Source of the DNA: OLB11 sp041392835
GTDB taxonomy: Bacteria > Bacteroidota > Bacteroidia > Chitinophagales > Chitinophagaceae
DNA: 64,000 bases
Direction: 5' to 3'
NCBI GenBank assembly: GCA_041392835.1
Contig: JAWKLF010000004.1
Location: forward strand, 62,001 to 126,000
The notes beneath the pieces were generated by a model. It was not told where the DNA came from, searched no databases, and saw only the letters and a list, made by a program, of their open reading frames with translations. A program made the translations under genes and the position numbers. Below, piece by piece: positions 19,588 to 28,278 of this stretch; the first letter of the stretch is position 1; every line of letters begins with the position of its first letter.

Positions 19588-19714
19588 TAAAGGTAAAAAT
19601 CCTGCATTGGTGAAGGTGATAAAAAACGTTCCACTTTTATATGGTATTTGTTTACGAACTGACATTTGACAAAATTAAAAGAGAATTCTTTATACTCAAA
19701 TTCTTGATTCTGCC

Positions 19715-19754
19715 TTAAAACCGCAGTGTCCCGAGACGGAGACACGGCGGAGAA
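19715..19754 (+). repeat. 40-bp hairpin repeat, copy 2
   Basis: Direct copy of 19548-19587 with a single A-to-G difference in the loop (CCGAGAC versus CCGAAAC). The 127 bp between copies 1 and 2 is unique sequence, so this is not a simple tandem array. Confidence 0.8.
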
Positions 19755-19808
19755 GAAATCGGGGGCCAGCCTAACTGCTTTAAATAAACTCGCGCTAGCA
19801 AGGAATAT

Positions 19809-20219
19809 TTATTTCTTTTTATAATAATCAATTGTAATGAAGCCGAAACCGACAAGAGGCCCCCCTTCACAATAAATTGTAATAAATCCCTTCTTACTAT
19901 TTCTTCTTCTTAGAGACAAATAAAATTCGATATAATCACAAATATCTAACATACTCCCAATTATTAAGGTAGAAAATTTATTAGTTTTAATTAGCAATTT
20001 TTCAACCTTAATACTATCCGGTACTATAAACTCAGATTCAGAAATTCTATGTAAGAAAAAGGTATCCATACCGTTTATTGCATAAATATTTGAATATGTT
20101 AAATCTATTCTTTTTTTATCGCTTGTATGTCTAAGAACCACCTTTTTAAATTGCCCATAAGTATGAGTGGATAATATTAAAAAAAATACCAATTTATTCA
20201 AAAAACACAAACACTTCAT
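19809..20219 (-). CDS. hypothetical secreted protein next to RHS remnant
   Basis: A 136-residue protein with a signal peptide ('LVFFLILSTHTYGQ', cleavage after about residue 23) and no domain that I recognise. The mature part is small, basic at its C-terminus ('YYKKK') and has the Cys pair 'DICDYIEF'/'IYCEGG'. It lies downstream of the orphan RHS fragment on the same strand, within the repeat-rich region. By position it could be an immunity-like or cargo gene of an RHS cassette, but the signal peptide is not typical for a cytoplasmic immunity protein. It could also be spurious; codon use looks normal. Confidence 0.5.
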   Translation of the reverse strand: MKCLCFLNKLVFFLILSTHTYGQFKKVVLRHTSDKKRIDLTYSNIYAINGMDTFFLHRISESEFIVPDSIKVEKLLIKTNKFSTLIIGSMLDICDYIEFYLSLRRRNSKKGFITIYCEGGPLVGFGFITIDYYKKK

Positions 20220-20308
20220 TACTGCTTACTTTGATAATTTTTTAAAATTTGACTTGCGTCTTCGGATGGGATAGAAAGCATCGGGTCATCCTAATGATCT
20301 TTTTTTCC

Positions 20309-20337
20309 CCGCCGTGTCTCCGTCTCGGGACACTGCG
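20309..20337 (-). repeat. hairpin repeat, copy 3 (inverted, partial)
   Basis: The reverse complement contains the 29-nt core of the repeats at 19548 and 19715, matching copy 2 at every base of the core, but the outer TTAAAAC and GAGAA flanks are not kept. Together the three copies bracket the small gene at 19809-20219. The gene-free gap 20220-20594 otherwise holds only the 38-nt direct repeats described separately. Confidence 0.75.
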
Positions 20338-20444
20338 CTTCGATTCCTGATTGATAATTTGAAAACATTCACTTTTCATTTTACATCAAAATTAATATCT
20401 TTCATCCGCATTATATGTGTAATCTCATAATGAATTTTCCTTTT

Positions 20445-20482
20445 CCTACGCCAGTGTTTGTGCTTATTCTTGAGCGAGTAGA
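20445..20482 (+). repeat. 38-nt direct repeat, copy 1
   Basis: Shares a ~38-nt stretch (core GCCAGTGTTTGTGCTTATTC) with 20570-20607, with about three or four mismatches. The two are 125 nt apart. Confidence 0.7.
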
Positions 20483-20569
20483 ATTTATATTTTGTGCTCA
20501 TTAAAATGCAAGTTAATAATATTTTTCTATATGGGCACAGGAAGCCAACGCACTTACCTACGCCTCATT

Positions 20570-20607
20570 CCTGCGCCAGTGTTTGTGCTTATTCTTAAGC
20601 GAGTGGA
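20570..20607 (+). repeat. 38-nt direct repeat, copy 2
   Basis: Second copy of the 20445 repeat. It overlaps the last codons and stop of the RHS fragment on the minus strand, so the copy at 20445 may be a remnant of another RHS gene end. Confidence 0.7.
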
Positions 20608-21086
20608 GTAATGGATGGGTCATTTCTCATTTCTACTTTTCCTGCCGTTGTTGCATACATATTAACGTTAACACTATTGCTATTACTTGCCTGCAACAGG
20701 GTAAAATCAGCTTGCGTTAATGGAAGGCCTGTAACCATAACCTGATTTGTAAGAACATTTAATTCAACTTTCATGGTCGTTCCCTGCTGTAATTGAGCAA
20801 CAAACTTAAAAACATCGGACGCTTGCCCAAATGTAAAAATTTGACGCCCATCCTTGTCAACATAAAGAACTGGATTATTTGCACCAAAATGATAAGTACT
20901 AAGAGAAGGGTATTTAGCTTGTAATGGGTCAACACTTAACCATTTACCTAACCTGCTATCATAAATCCTTGCCTCATAGGCAAGGCTATTGCCTGTCCCT
21001 TTAATTTCATTATCCTTCTCTTGACCGTTAAAGCCATAGCGGTAATTATTTATAATATTTCCAAATACTGTTTGCATTCGAAACAT
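20595..21086 (-). CDS. orphan RHS repeat-associated core fragment
   Basis: About 163 residues. Residues ~14-70 are the RHS repeat-associated core: 'YRYGFNGQEKDNEIKG', 'YEARIYDSRLGKWLSVDPL', 'YHFGANNPVLYVDKDGR'. In complete RHS/YD proteins this core closes a large beta-cage and is followed by a variable, often toxic C-terminal tail. Here the whole cage (normally over 1000 residues) is missing and the ~90-residue tail ('TFGQASDVFKFVAQLQQGT...') is unrecognised. The frame reaches upstream into the hppA terminator hairpin (21094-21128), and no promoter is visible, so this is probably a displaced cassette or a remnant. I chose Met 21086; 21107 and 21077 are alternatives. Confidence 0.7.
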   Translation of the reverse strand: MFRMQTVFGNIINNYRYGFNGQEKDNEIKGTGNSLAYEARIYDSRLGKWLSVDPLQAKYPSLSTYHFGANNPVLYVDKDGRQIFTFGQASDVFKFVAQLQQGTTMKVELNVLTNQVMVTGLPLTQADFTLLQASNSNSVNVNMYATTAGKVEMRNDPSITPLA

Positions 21087-21093
21087 AAATTTA

Positions 21094-21128
21094 CAAAAAA
21101 ATCCCAAACTCTTCCGAATTTGGGATTT
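21094..21128 (-). terminator. rho-independent terminator after hppA
   Basis: On the minus strand a 9-bp stem (AATCCCAAA with TTTGGGATT) and 10-nt loop is followed by a T-run. It lies 23 nt beyond the stop of the pyrophosphatase gene and runs into the 5' end of the RHS frame. Confidence 0.85.
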
Positions 21129-21150
21129 GAAATAAATACTATCAAAAATT

Positions 21151-23997
21151 TTACTTCGTAAAACGAATACTCATTTTTCTATCTTTTGCTCTTTCTGCAT
21201 CGCTAGCTTCTGCAGCTACTGTAGCAAATTGACTACCATAACCTTCAGCACCACTTACTTGTGCAGATTTCAAATAATCCTTTATAGTATTCGCTCTTTG
21301 TGTTGACAATTTCACATTAGCATCTTCATTACCAGTTTTATCGGTGTATCCACCAATTTTTATTTTCATGGCTGGATATGCTTTTAATATAGCTGCTAAA
21401 TTATCTAATTGCGTTTTTGAATCTGCTGTTAAAGTAGCCGATCCCACTTCAAAATTTACATTGTTGAAATCAAACCATTTTGTCTTTAATTGTTCTTCTG
21501 TCATGTTTGCAAATTCTGGAGCACTAAAGAATGTCATCACTTGATCTTCTAAACTTCCTTTGCTTACAGCTATTGATGTATTGTCTGGCAATGCCACAGA
21601 AGTTGCTGTAGCATCACCTTCTCTTGCACTTGCACAACATGGTTTTTCGCAAGTAGCCTTATCGCAAGTTCCACCGCAAGTTTCTTTACATTCTTCTGAT
21701 TCGGTGCATGAAGATTTATCTTTTCCTGCACAACACGATTTTCCCTCTGAACCAGAAGCGATAGATGAACCAGCACTCATTACATTAGCACATTGCTCAT
21801 CAGTACAGCCAGCAGCTTTGCAAGCAGCCATCATCGTACCCATTTTTTGAATTCTATGTTGTTGTATATTATCATGGAACATACCGCTTAATGTTGGAGC
21901 AATTACCAAGGATACGATAGACATCAATTTAATCAAGATATTCATAGAAGGTCCAGATGTATCTTTAAATGGATCACCAACTGTATCCCCTGTTACTGAT
22001 GCTTTGTGTGGTTCCGATTTTTTGTAATAAGTTTCACCGTTAATGTCCACACCTTTTTCAAAAGATTTTTTTGCATTATCCCAAGCTCCACCTGCATTGT
22101 TTTGGAACATTCCCATCAATACACCACTTACTGTAGCACCTGCTAAAAATCCTCCCAATACTTCTGGTCCTAACAAGAAACCTATAATCAATGGAGATAC
22201 GATAGCTATAGCACCAGGCAACATCATTTTCTTAATAGAAGCTTCAGTAGAAATGGCTACACATTTATCATATTGTGGTTTTCCTGTTCCTTCCATAATA
22301 CCTGGAATATCACGAAACTGACGACGAACTTCCTCTACCATTGCCATAGCGGCTTGACCAACCGCACGAATCGCTAATGACGAGAATATGAAAGGTATCA
22401 TAGCTCCAACAAATAAACCAGCCAATACATCGGCTCTGTAAATATCAATTCCATCAATGCCAGCAATACCAACAAATGCAGCAAACAAGGCAAGTGCAGT
22501 TAAGGCTGCAGATGCAATTGCAAATCCCTTGCCTGTAGCAGCAGTTGTATTTCCTACAGCATCCAAAATATCTGTTTTTTCACGAACTCCTTCAGGCAAT
22601 TCACTCATTTCGGCAATTCCACCTGCATTATCTGCAATTGGTCCGAAAGCATCTATTGCTAATTGCATAGCAGTAGTTGCCATCATACCTGCAGCTGCAA
22701 TAGCCACACCATATAAACCTGCAAAATGATATGAACCAAATATACCACCTGCTAATACCAATATAGGTAAGAAAGTAGATTCCATTCCGATAGCCAAACC
22801 ACCAATAATATTAGTAGCATGTCCTGTAGCAGATTGTTTTACGATACTCATTACTGGACGTTTGCCCATTGCAGTATAATATTCTGTAATAACACTCATC
22901 AATGTACCTACCACTAATCCTACTAATATTGAGTAGAATACATCCATATTCGTGAAGTTGAATCCACGTAAAGACATTTCAGCAGGTAAAATATTGGTAA
23001 CTAAAAAGAAACACGCAATAGCTGTTAATACAATAGAACCATAGTTACCCATGTTCAATGCATTTTGAACTTTAGTAGTGCTTAAACCAGCGCTTTCAGA
23101 AATTCGAACGAAGAATGTACCTACTATAGAAAGGATAATGCCTACACCAGCGATTAACATTGGTAATAAGATTGGAGCAAGACCACCAAACATATCAGTT
23201 CCAGCTGCAGAAGTTGTTTCACGTCCTAAAACCATTGTAGCTAATACAGTAGCAACATAGGAACCAAATAAGTCAGCACCCATACCTGCCACGTCACCTA
23301 CATTGTCACCAACATTATCTGCAATAGTTGCAGGATTACGAGGATCATCTTCTGGAATTCCAGCTTCTACTTTTCCTACCAAGTCAGCCCCTACGTCGGC
23401 AGCTTTGGTATAAATACCACCGCCTACACGAGCAAATAAAGCTATAGACTCAGCTCCCAAAGAGAAACCCGTCAAAACTTCAATTGCGCGCTTCATTTCT
23501 TCACTATCAACAGAAGCATCTGGTGCAAAAACCATTTTTAAAATAATAAATAAACTACCTAATCCTAAAACCGCCAAACCAGCAACTCCCATACCCATTA
23601 CAGAACCACCTGTGAAAGATACTTTTAACGCTTTTGAAAGTGAAGTACGAGCAGCTTCTGCTGTACGAACGTTGGATTTGGTAGCAATACGCATTCCAAG
23701 AAAACCTGCCAAAGCAGAAAAGAAAGCACCTACAATAAATGCCAAGGCAATAGACCAGTGACTATTACTGTCGCTAAAACCCATAATGCCCAACAATAAG
23801 GCTGCAATGATAACAAAATAGCTCATCACTTTGTATTCGGCTTTTAAGAATGCCATAGCACCATCGGCTATATAACTGGCAATTTCTTTCATGCGGTCGT
23901 TGCCAGCAGATTGCTTGCTAACCCAAGCACTTTGGATGAAGGTGTATAAAAGAGCCACCGCACCAAAAATAGGAACTAAGTAAAATAATGAATTCAT
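21151..23997 (-). CDS. hppA: membrane pyrophosphatase fused to Cys-rich linker and OmpA domain
   Basis: An ion-pumping pyrophosphatase: PPi hydrolysis in the cytoplasm drives Na+ or H+ across the inner membrane. Residues 1 to ~715 form the 16-helix pump, with 'TKAADVGADLVGK' and the Asp-rich 'DNVGDNVGD' in the PPi/Mg site, 'DNAGGIAEM' and 'DNAGGAWDN'. 'GNTTAA' near residue 484 has Ala where K+-independent pumps have Lys, so K+ dependence is predicted. The unusual part follows: residues ~726-790 contain about twelve Cys in short spacings (CC, CxxC, CxxxC), then an OmpA/MotB-type peptidoglycan-binding domain (~850-948, 'SATLTADSKTQLDNLAAIL'). The tail should lie in the periplasm and tie the pump to the cell wall. 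Own promoter and terminator. Confidence 0.95.
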   Translation of the reverse strand: MNSLFYLVPIFGAVALLYTFIQSAWVSKQSAGNDRMKEIASYIADGAMAFLKAEYKVMSYFVIIAALLLGIMGFSDSNSHWSIALAFIVGAFFSALAGFLGMRIATKSNVRTAEAARTSLSKALKVSFTGGSVMGMGVAGLAVLGLGSLFIILKMVFAPDASVDSEEMKRAIEVLTGFSLGAESIALFARVGGGIYTKAADVGADLVGKVEAGIPEDDPRNPATIADNVGDNVGDVAGMGADLFGSYVATVLATMVLGRETTSAAGTDMFGGLAPILLPMLIAGVGIILSIVGTFFVRISESAGLSTTKVQNALNMGNYGSIVLTAIACFFLVTNILPAEMSLRGFNFTNMDVFYSILVGLVVGTLMSVITEYYTAMGKRPVMSIVKQSATGHATNIIGGLAIGMESTFLPILVLAGGIFGSYHFAGLYGVAIAAAGMMATTAMQLAIDAFGPIADNAGGIAEMSELPEGVREKTDILDAVGNTTAATGKGFAIASAALTALALFAAFVGIAGIDGIDIYRADVLAGLFVGAMIPFIFSSLAIRAVGQAAMAMVEEVRRQFRDIPGIMEGTGKPQYDKCVAISTEASIKKMMLPGAIAIVSPLIIGFLLGPEVLGGFLAGATVSGVLMGMFQNNAGGAWDNAKKSFEKGVDINGETYYKKSEPHKASVTGDTVGDPFKDTSGPSMNILIKLMSIVSLVIAPTLSGMFHDNIQQHRIQKMGTMMAACKAAGCTDEQCANVMSAGSSIASGSEGKSCCAGKDKSSCTESEECKETCGGTCDKATCEKPCCASAREGDATATSVALPDNTSIAVSKGSLEDQVMTFFSAPEFANMTEEQLKTKWFDFNNVNFEVGSATLTADSKTQLDNLAAILKAYPAMKIKIGGYTDKTGNEDANVKLSTQRANTIKDYLKSAQVSGAEGYGSQFATVAAEASDAERAKDRKMSIRFTK

Positions 23998-24024
23998 AGT
24001 TTAAATATACATTTTTTGAGGGCG

Positions 24025-24056
24025 CAAAAGTACTACACATATCCTAAAAATACAAC
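24025..24056 (-). promoter_or_regulatory. hppA promoter
   Basis: On the minus strand GTTG (24053-24056), a 20-nt spacer and TACTTTTG (24025-24032) match the Bacteroidota -33/-7 pattern. The -7 box ends 27 nt before the hppA ATG. Confidence 0.65.
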
Positions 24057-24213
24057 AAAGTAGCCTTACTAATTATAAGAAGCTTTTTTGTAGCTTTTTA
24101 CAAATTAAATGGCTTATTTAATGCTTATGTTATATTATTTTACGAGCCGAACTGGCGCCTTATATAGTATGTAAACCTCTATACTTGTTATAGACCGAAT
24201 CTTTGTGTAAAAG

Positions 24214-24247
24214 GCAAAAAAAAACTCCTTGATGAACAAGGAGTTTT
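24214..24247 (-). terminator. rho-independent terminator after the esterase gene
   Basis: A perfect 11-bp stem (AAAACTCCTTG with CAAGGAGTTTT), 5-nt loop, and a T-run on the minus strand, about 20 nt past the stop codon of the SGNH esterase. Confidence 0.9.
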
Positions 24248-24267
24248 GAGATTTTTTTAAAAGCGCA

Positions 24268-25614
24268 TTATGGAAATACTATTCCATTGTATTGGCTTAC
24301 ATCAACTAATGAAATAGTGGCCTTGAATTTATTATTGATAGATTTAATAAATTCATTTGCAATCAATGCATACCCTCTTGGATTAGGATGAATACCATCT
24401 AAACTAAAAGCACCACCCGTTATGTATTTTGCATTCATAGAAATTCCATTGTAAATAATACCTGGTACAAATGATTTGATATATGAATTCATATCTACAT
24501 GAGCTAAATTATAAGCATTTGCTATTGTTTTGATTATATCATTGTATTGTGCTATACGTTCTTGAATTTCTATTTTTTCATTTTTATCCAATACATACTG
24601 GTCTCTCAATGCTTTGTATGGATTTACACCCCATTGGCCACAAGTCAATGAATCGCCTGGTGTTGTTATCAATATCAAATCTTCGGCAGTAGCATGACGC
24701 ATAAAACCATTTATTGCACCTTCGCTTGAATCTACAATTAACAAGCCATTGGGTCCTGCATTCCAAGTAATATTAGTAAGATTAGCTCCTGCAAAAATTG
24801 CGTTTAAGGTATCTGCCTTTCCTTGTGTCAACACAACGGCATTCCAAGGAATGGTAGTAAAGTATGGAACCGAGGTAACATCAGGAATATTGGCTATAGC
24901 CCCTTTTGCACCTGTTTTGCTTAAACTATCTATCATCAAACGCATAGCTAAACCAAAAGTAGTAGTATCTGTAAGACTTGGGCTTAAAAAACCTGTAGGA
25001 GCTACAGCACCGCCTGTGGCATACAATAAAGCATCATTATTACCTAACCACATGGTATAAAAAGTGGGATTAGAACGCAATGCTTCACTTAGCATAGTAC
25101 TTACTCCTGGTGTTTTACAAAAACGATTTAAGAACGGATTACCAAAAGAAGAACTATAGATGCTTAGGATAGCATCGTAGCTGCGTGCTCCTGGCACACC
25201 TACTAAATTATATGGTCCATTGGCTGCTACATTGTTTAATGGAGTTGCTGTGCCATTTGCCAGTTTGGGCCCTATGGTAGGCGAGCTGCTATTGCAAGGT
25301 ATCACATATCCTAATACACGTTTTGGATGTCCTTGACCATCGTTGCCATTGCCGGCATCCATATAAGGGATTTTAAATTCTCCACCACCCGCTTCTGCAA
25401 ATTTTTCTGCCAGCATTTTTGGAAATGAATTTTCTTGTCCATAAAGGCTCAACGCACCATCGGCATAGCCTGATGTCAATGAATTGCCTATAGCCACATA
25501 GCGACTAAAATCGGCATCGCCACTTGAAGCAGTATCGGCCTTGAGATTGGGCGAACAAGATGAAAATAAATAAGCACCAAGACCTATATATGTAGTTAAT
25601 TTAAGTATGTTCAT
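24268..25614 (-). CDS. SGNH/GDSL-family esterase lipoprotein
   Basis: A 448-residue lipoprotein (lipobox 'YLFSSC', Cys ~20). The first SGNH block reads 'YVAIGNSLTSGY', with Asn in place of the Asp of GDSL but the nucleophile Ser kept; 'WLGNNDALLYA' carries the block III Asn; 'DGIHPNPRGYALIANEF' supplies the catalytic Asp and His. It therefore has a complete catalytic set for hydrolysing esters, such as lipids or acylated glycans, probably at the outer membrane. It lies 22 nt downstream of the FadL-type porin gene on the same strand: esterase plus fatty-acid channel suggests a lipid-uptake pair. The insert between blocks I and III is long. Confidence 0.88.
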   Translation of the reverse strand: MNILKLTTYIGLGAYLFSSCSPNLKADTASSGDADFSRYVAIGNSLTSGYADGALSLYGQENSFPKMLAEKFAEAGGGEFKIPYMDAGNGNDGQGHPKRVLGYVIPCNSSSPTIGPKLANGTATPLNNVAANGPYNLVGVPGARSYDAILSIYSSSFGNPFLNRFCKTPGVSTMLSEALRSNPTFYTMWLGNNDALLYATGGAVAPTGFLSPSLTDTTTFGLAMRLMIDSLSKTGAKGAIANIPDVTSVPYFTTIPWNAVVLTQGKADTLNAIFAGANLTNITWNAGPNGLLIVDSSEGAINGFMRHATAEDLILITTPGDSLTCGQWGVNPYKALRDQYVLDKNEKIEIQERIAQYNDIIKTIANAYNLAHVDMNSYIKSFVPGIIYNGISMNAKYITGGAFSLDGIHPNPRGYALIANEFIKSINNKFKATISLVDVSQYNGIVFP

Positions 25615-25636
25615 TTTTTTAATTTTTGTTTTTTAA

Positions 25637-26905
25637 TTAATACTTTTTTTTGTTGCAACAACTTTTGCAGCTACAACCGTGTAATTTATAATTTAATCCA
25701 AAGCCTACTGAAAGTGCTTTTGTCTTAAAAGTGCCATCTAAACCTGTTTCAATATTTGTTTGTGCTCTTTCTTTAACGCTTTCATACAATGCCGACAAAT
25801 CCACGCTAAATCGGTTGGACAAACGACCTGAAAAACCAGCAGTAATACCTGTTTTATTATTATCTGGTAATTCTGGATTTACATATCCATCTTTGATTGG
25901 CGTTTGATCGTAAAATGCACCTGCACGCAACGCTATATCATCGCATACTCTCCATTGCGCTCCAATTCGAATAGCTGAAGCATTTTCGTAGAGTCTTGGT
26001 GATTTAGCATCGGTCAAAGAAGCTGTATTGTATTTATAATCAAATCCTAAAGAATCAAATGATTTCCAAAATGTATAATTATAATCAATTGCTACCACAA
26101 ATTTTTCGTGCAGCTTATAGGAAAGCCCAAATCCTAATTCAGACGGTAAGGGCAAGCTTGTAGTAAATGTGTTATCTAACGGAAAACTTGATGCAGCCGC
26201 TTGAGGTATATTATTGAAAGTAGCTAAACCATTATGTACCTTCATATTGACTTTGCTATGATATACAGCACCCAAACCTAAACGACAACCTTTGTAGTAA
26301 GCACCCAAATTATATCCTATTCCATTGGCTTTGCCATTGAGCTCAGCATTGGCCACTTGTCCATTTGCATTTTGCAATGGAATATCTTTTTGCAAAAGCA
26401 TATTGCCTTGAGAAAAAACAAATCCTCCTCCGATAGAAAATCGCTCTGCCAAACGAATAGAAAGTGTAGGTTGTATATAAACACTTTGCAAATCGATACG
26501 ATTTAAAATATAGCGACCTGTCCAACCTGAAGGATACATCATACCGCTACCAAAAGGTGTATAGACCCCAAGTCCGAAATTTAGGTGTTTACTCAATTTT
26601 ACTTGACCATACAATGAAAAAGGAGTAAAAGCTTGATTAACTGCATTGATAACTTGTCCTGAACCTTTTTGCAAAAAAGAAGTTGATGGAAATAATAAAT
26701 TGACACTACCATTTAATTGAGATTTTACAAAACTCATACCGGCAGGGTTAAAATAGATAGTAGCGGCATCCTGAGCAAATCCAATGCCTGTGTGCCCCAT
26801 ACCAATTTGTTTTTGACCTTGAAGACCAATTTTAAAGCCTCCAGCCCAAGCTGTAGTTCCCAAACAGCAAAGGAGTAGCATACTTAGAATATATTTTTGT
26901 TTCAT
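25637..26905 (-). CDS. OmpP1/FadL/TodX outer-membrane transport protein
   Basis: A 422-residue beta-barrel protein with a signal peptide ('LLLCCLGTTAWAGG'). The FadL hallmark follows directly: 'GQKQIGMGHTGIGFAQDAATIYFNPAGM', shown here as the hatch sequence near residues 30-58. FadL-type channels let long-chain fatty acids or other hydrophobic compounds cross the outer membrane. The barrel strands continue to 'SVGFGLNYKLHG', after which comes a short, unusual tail, CSCKSCCNKKKY, with four Cys in seven residues. It is the promoter-proximal gene of a pair with an esterase lipoprotein. A TACTTTTG -7 element lies upstream around 26927. Confidence 0.92.
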   Translation of the reverse strand: MKQKYILSMLLLCCLGTTAWAGGFKIGLQGQKQIGMGHTGIGFAQDAATIYFNPAGMSFVKSQLNGSVNLLFPSTSFLQKGSGQVINAVNQAFTPFSLYGQVKLSKHLNFGLGVYTPFGSGMMYPSGWTGRYILNRIDLQSVYIQPTLSIRLAERFSIGGGFVFSQGNMLLQKDIPLQNANGQVANAELNGKANGIGYNLGAYYKGCRLGLGAVYHSKVNMKVHNGLATFNNIPQAAASSFPLDNTFTTSLPLPSELGFGLSYKLHEKFVVAIDYNYTFWKSFDSLGFDYKYNTASLTDAKSPRLYENASAIRIGAQWRVCDDIALRAGAFYDQTPIKDGYVNPELPDNNKTGITAGFSGRLSNRFSVDLSALYESVKERAQTNIETGLDGTFKTKALSVGFGLNYKLHGCSCKSCCNKKKY

Positions 26906-26976
26906 ATTAAAAAATTAAGTGGCAAAAGTATAGTAATGTGAAGTTATATCGTACAATTAGTACACATAAATATTCC

Positions 26977-26984
26977 TATATTTG
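26977..26984 (+). promoter_or_regulatory. -7 promoter element of the DUF1272 gene
   Basis: TATATTTG is a perfect TAnnTTTG, 14 nt before the ATG at 26999, which rules against the in-frame TTG at 26996 only weakly; the ATG is preferred. Confidence 0.5.
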
Positions 26985-26998
26985 TGTAAAACTTTTTG

Positions 26999-27193
26999 AT
27001 GCTTACATTAAAAACATACTGTGAACATTGTCAAATAATTTTAGCCTCAGACAGTGATGAAGCCATGATATGTTCCTATGAATGTACTTTTTGCAAAACA
27101 TGTGTTGAAGAAATACTTAATCATATCTGCCCAAACTGTGGAGGCAATTTTGAAAAAAGACCTAAACGTATCCAAAAAGAATCTATCGAGTAA
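26999..27193 (+). CDS. DUF1272 small zinc-binding protein
   Basis: A 64-residue cytoplasmic protein with seven to eight Cys in zinc-knuckle spacing: 'CEHC' at the N-terminus, then 'CSYECTFCKTC' and 'CPNCGG'. This matches the DUF1272 family, whose members are short, metal-binding and of unknown function. It is divergent from the fadL gene, has its own -7 element, and is followed by an unremarkable ~120 nt before the tRNA. Confidence 0.85.
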   Translation: MLTLKTYCEHCQIILASDSDEAMICSYECTFCKTCVEEILNHICPNCGGNFEKRPKRIQKESIE

Positions 27194-27312
27194 TTATTTA
27201 GTATTTAGCCTTTTAATTTGAATAATCAACTCAAATAAGAAGTTTAAAATTAGGTAGGTTTGAGAATGGTATTGGGAAAGTTTCTTTTAGCTATCAAATA
27301 ACTTTATGATTG

Positions 27313-27385
<73 letters not shown>

Positions 27386-27418
27386 TTTTTGTATTAAAGA
27401 ACTTAATTACACGTTTAA

Positions 27419-28246
27419 TTATTCAAAAATAACTCGACTTACTAATACACCCGATGAAGGAATTTCCTTATCCATCATTTTTGTTATTGATTTTAATTGT
27501 GTTGTTTCATTGAATGTTTTTACTAAGCCAGTCGTAATATCTACAGTTATATCGCCTTCTGACATATTATCCAATTCTGTATTCATACTCATACCATTCA
27601 TTTCACTTACTGTAACCCCTTTTGTTTTTCTTTTAAATGAAACCTTTGCGATGTTACCATTTAATTCGTCTAAAAAATAAATTACTTGCGATTTAATATC
27701 GTCTTTGGAGTTGTCTACTTTCCAACCTTTGCCCACCACAACTTCAGAAGGAATAAGCAAAAAGGCATTTTCCAAATTAGCACCACTCATTTTACTCATC
27801 ATTCGCATCATTCCTTTTTGTTTCTTTTCGCTATCGTTATTTTCTTTGTCCGCAAATTTTCCTTGCGTTGTTATTTTAGCTTCTTCACTCATTCCTATTT
27901 TATCTTTAAACTGCTGTGCTATAGGACTACTTTGCTTGTTTTTATCTTCACTGTCATAATCCATTTTTTGCCCCCATCCTTCAAATAGTATTTTGGCTTT
28001 TTGGAGCACTTGTTGTATAGAGTATATATTTTCTTTTGTAGTAAGTACTTCATTGCTCAAGGTCATTTCAGAAATCGTAAGCATAGGATTTTCTTCATCA
28101 CCTTGTTTTTGAATTAAAGCAGTACTATCAAAAGATTTTATAGTAATTTTTTGACCAGGCTGCAACGTAATTTCAGTAGCGTGTTCTTGTGCCAATATCA
28201 AATTGGAGAAACAAATACATGCTACAAGTAAAGAAAAATATTTCAT
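27419..28246 (-). CDS. hypothetical exported protein (DUF6263-like)
   Basis: A 275-residue protein with a signal peptide ('FSLLVACICFSNLILAQ'). The mature part has a central stretch rich in Lys, Asp and Met ('KENNDSEKKQKGMMRMMSKMSG') between beta-rich segments; the C-terminal part ('GDITVDITTGLVKTFNETTQL') resembles DUF6263-type periplasmic proteins, but I hold this loosely. No catalytic motif is visible. It lies between tRNA-Ala and the sterol desaturase gene, 32 nt from the latter, on the same strand. Confidence 0.65.
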   Translation of the reverse strand: MKYFSLLVACICFSNLILAQEHATEITLQPGQKITIKSFDSTALIQKQGDEENPMLTISEMTLSNEVLTTKENIYSIQQVLQKAKILFEGWGQKMDYDSEDKNKQSSPIAQQFKDKIGMSEEAKITTQGKFADKENNDSEKKQKGMMRMMSKMSGANLENAFLLIPSEVVVGKGWKVDNSKDDIKSQVIYFLDELNGNIAKVSFKRKTKGVTVSEMNGMSMNTELDNMSEGDITVDITTGLVKTFNETTQLKSITKMMDKEIPSSGVLVSRVIFE

Positions 28247-28278
28247 TGTTTCTTAAAAAATTTTTCCAAAGATATTAA

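Noticed and set aside
19414..19669. Open frames on both strands across the hairpin repeat copy 1
   Set aside because: They consist of the katG terminator and the repeat; no signal peptide, start context or protein family is visible.
19548..20607. CRISPR array
   Set aside because: Only two or three repeat copies, irregular spacing, mixed orientation and no cas genes.
21344..22729. Several plus-strand frames opposite hppA
   Set aside because: Ala/Pro-rich translations in the antisense of a membrane protein; typical shadows with no motifs.
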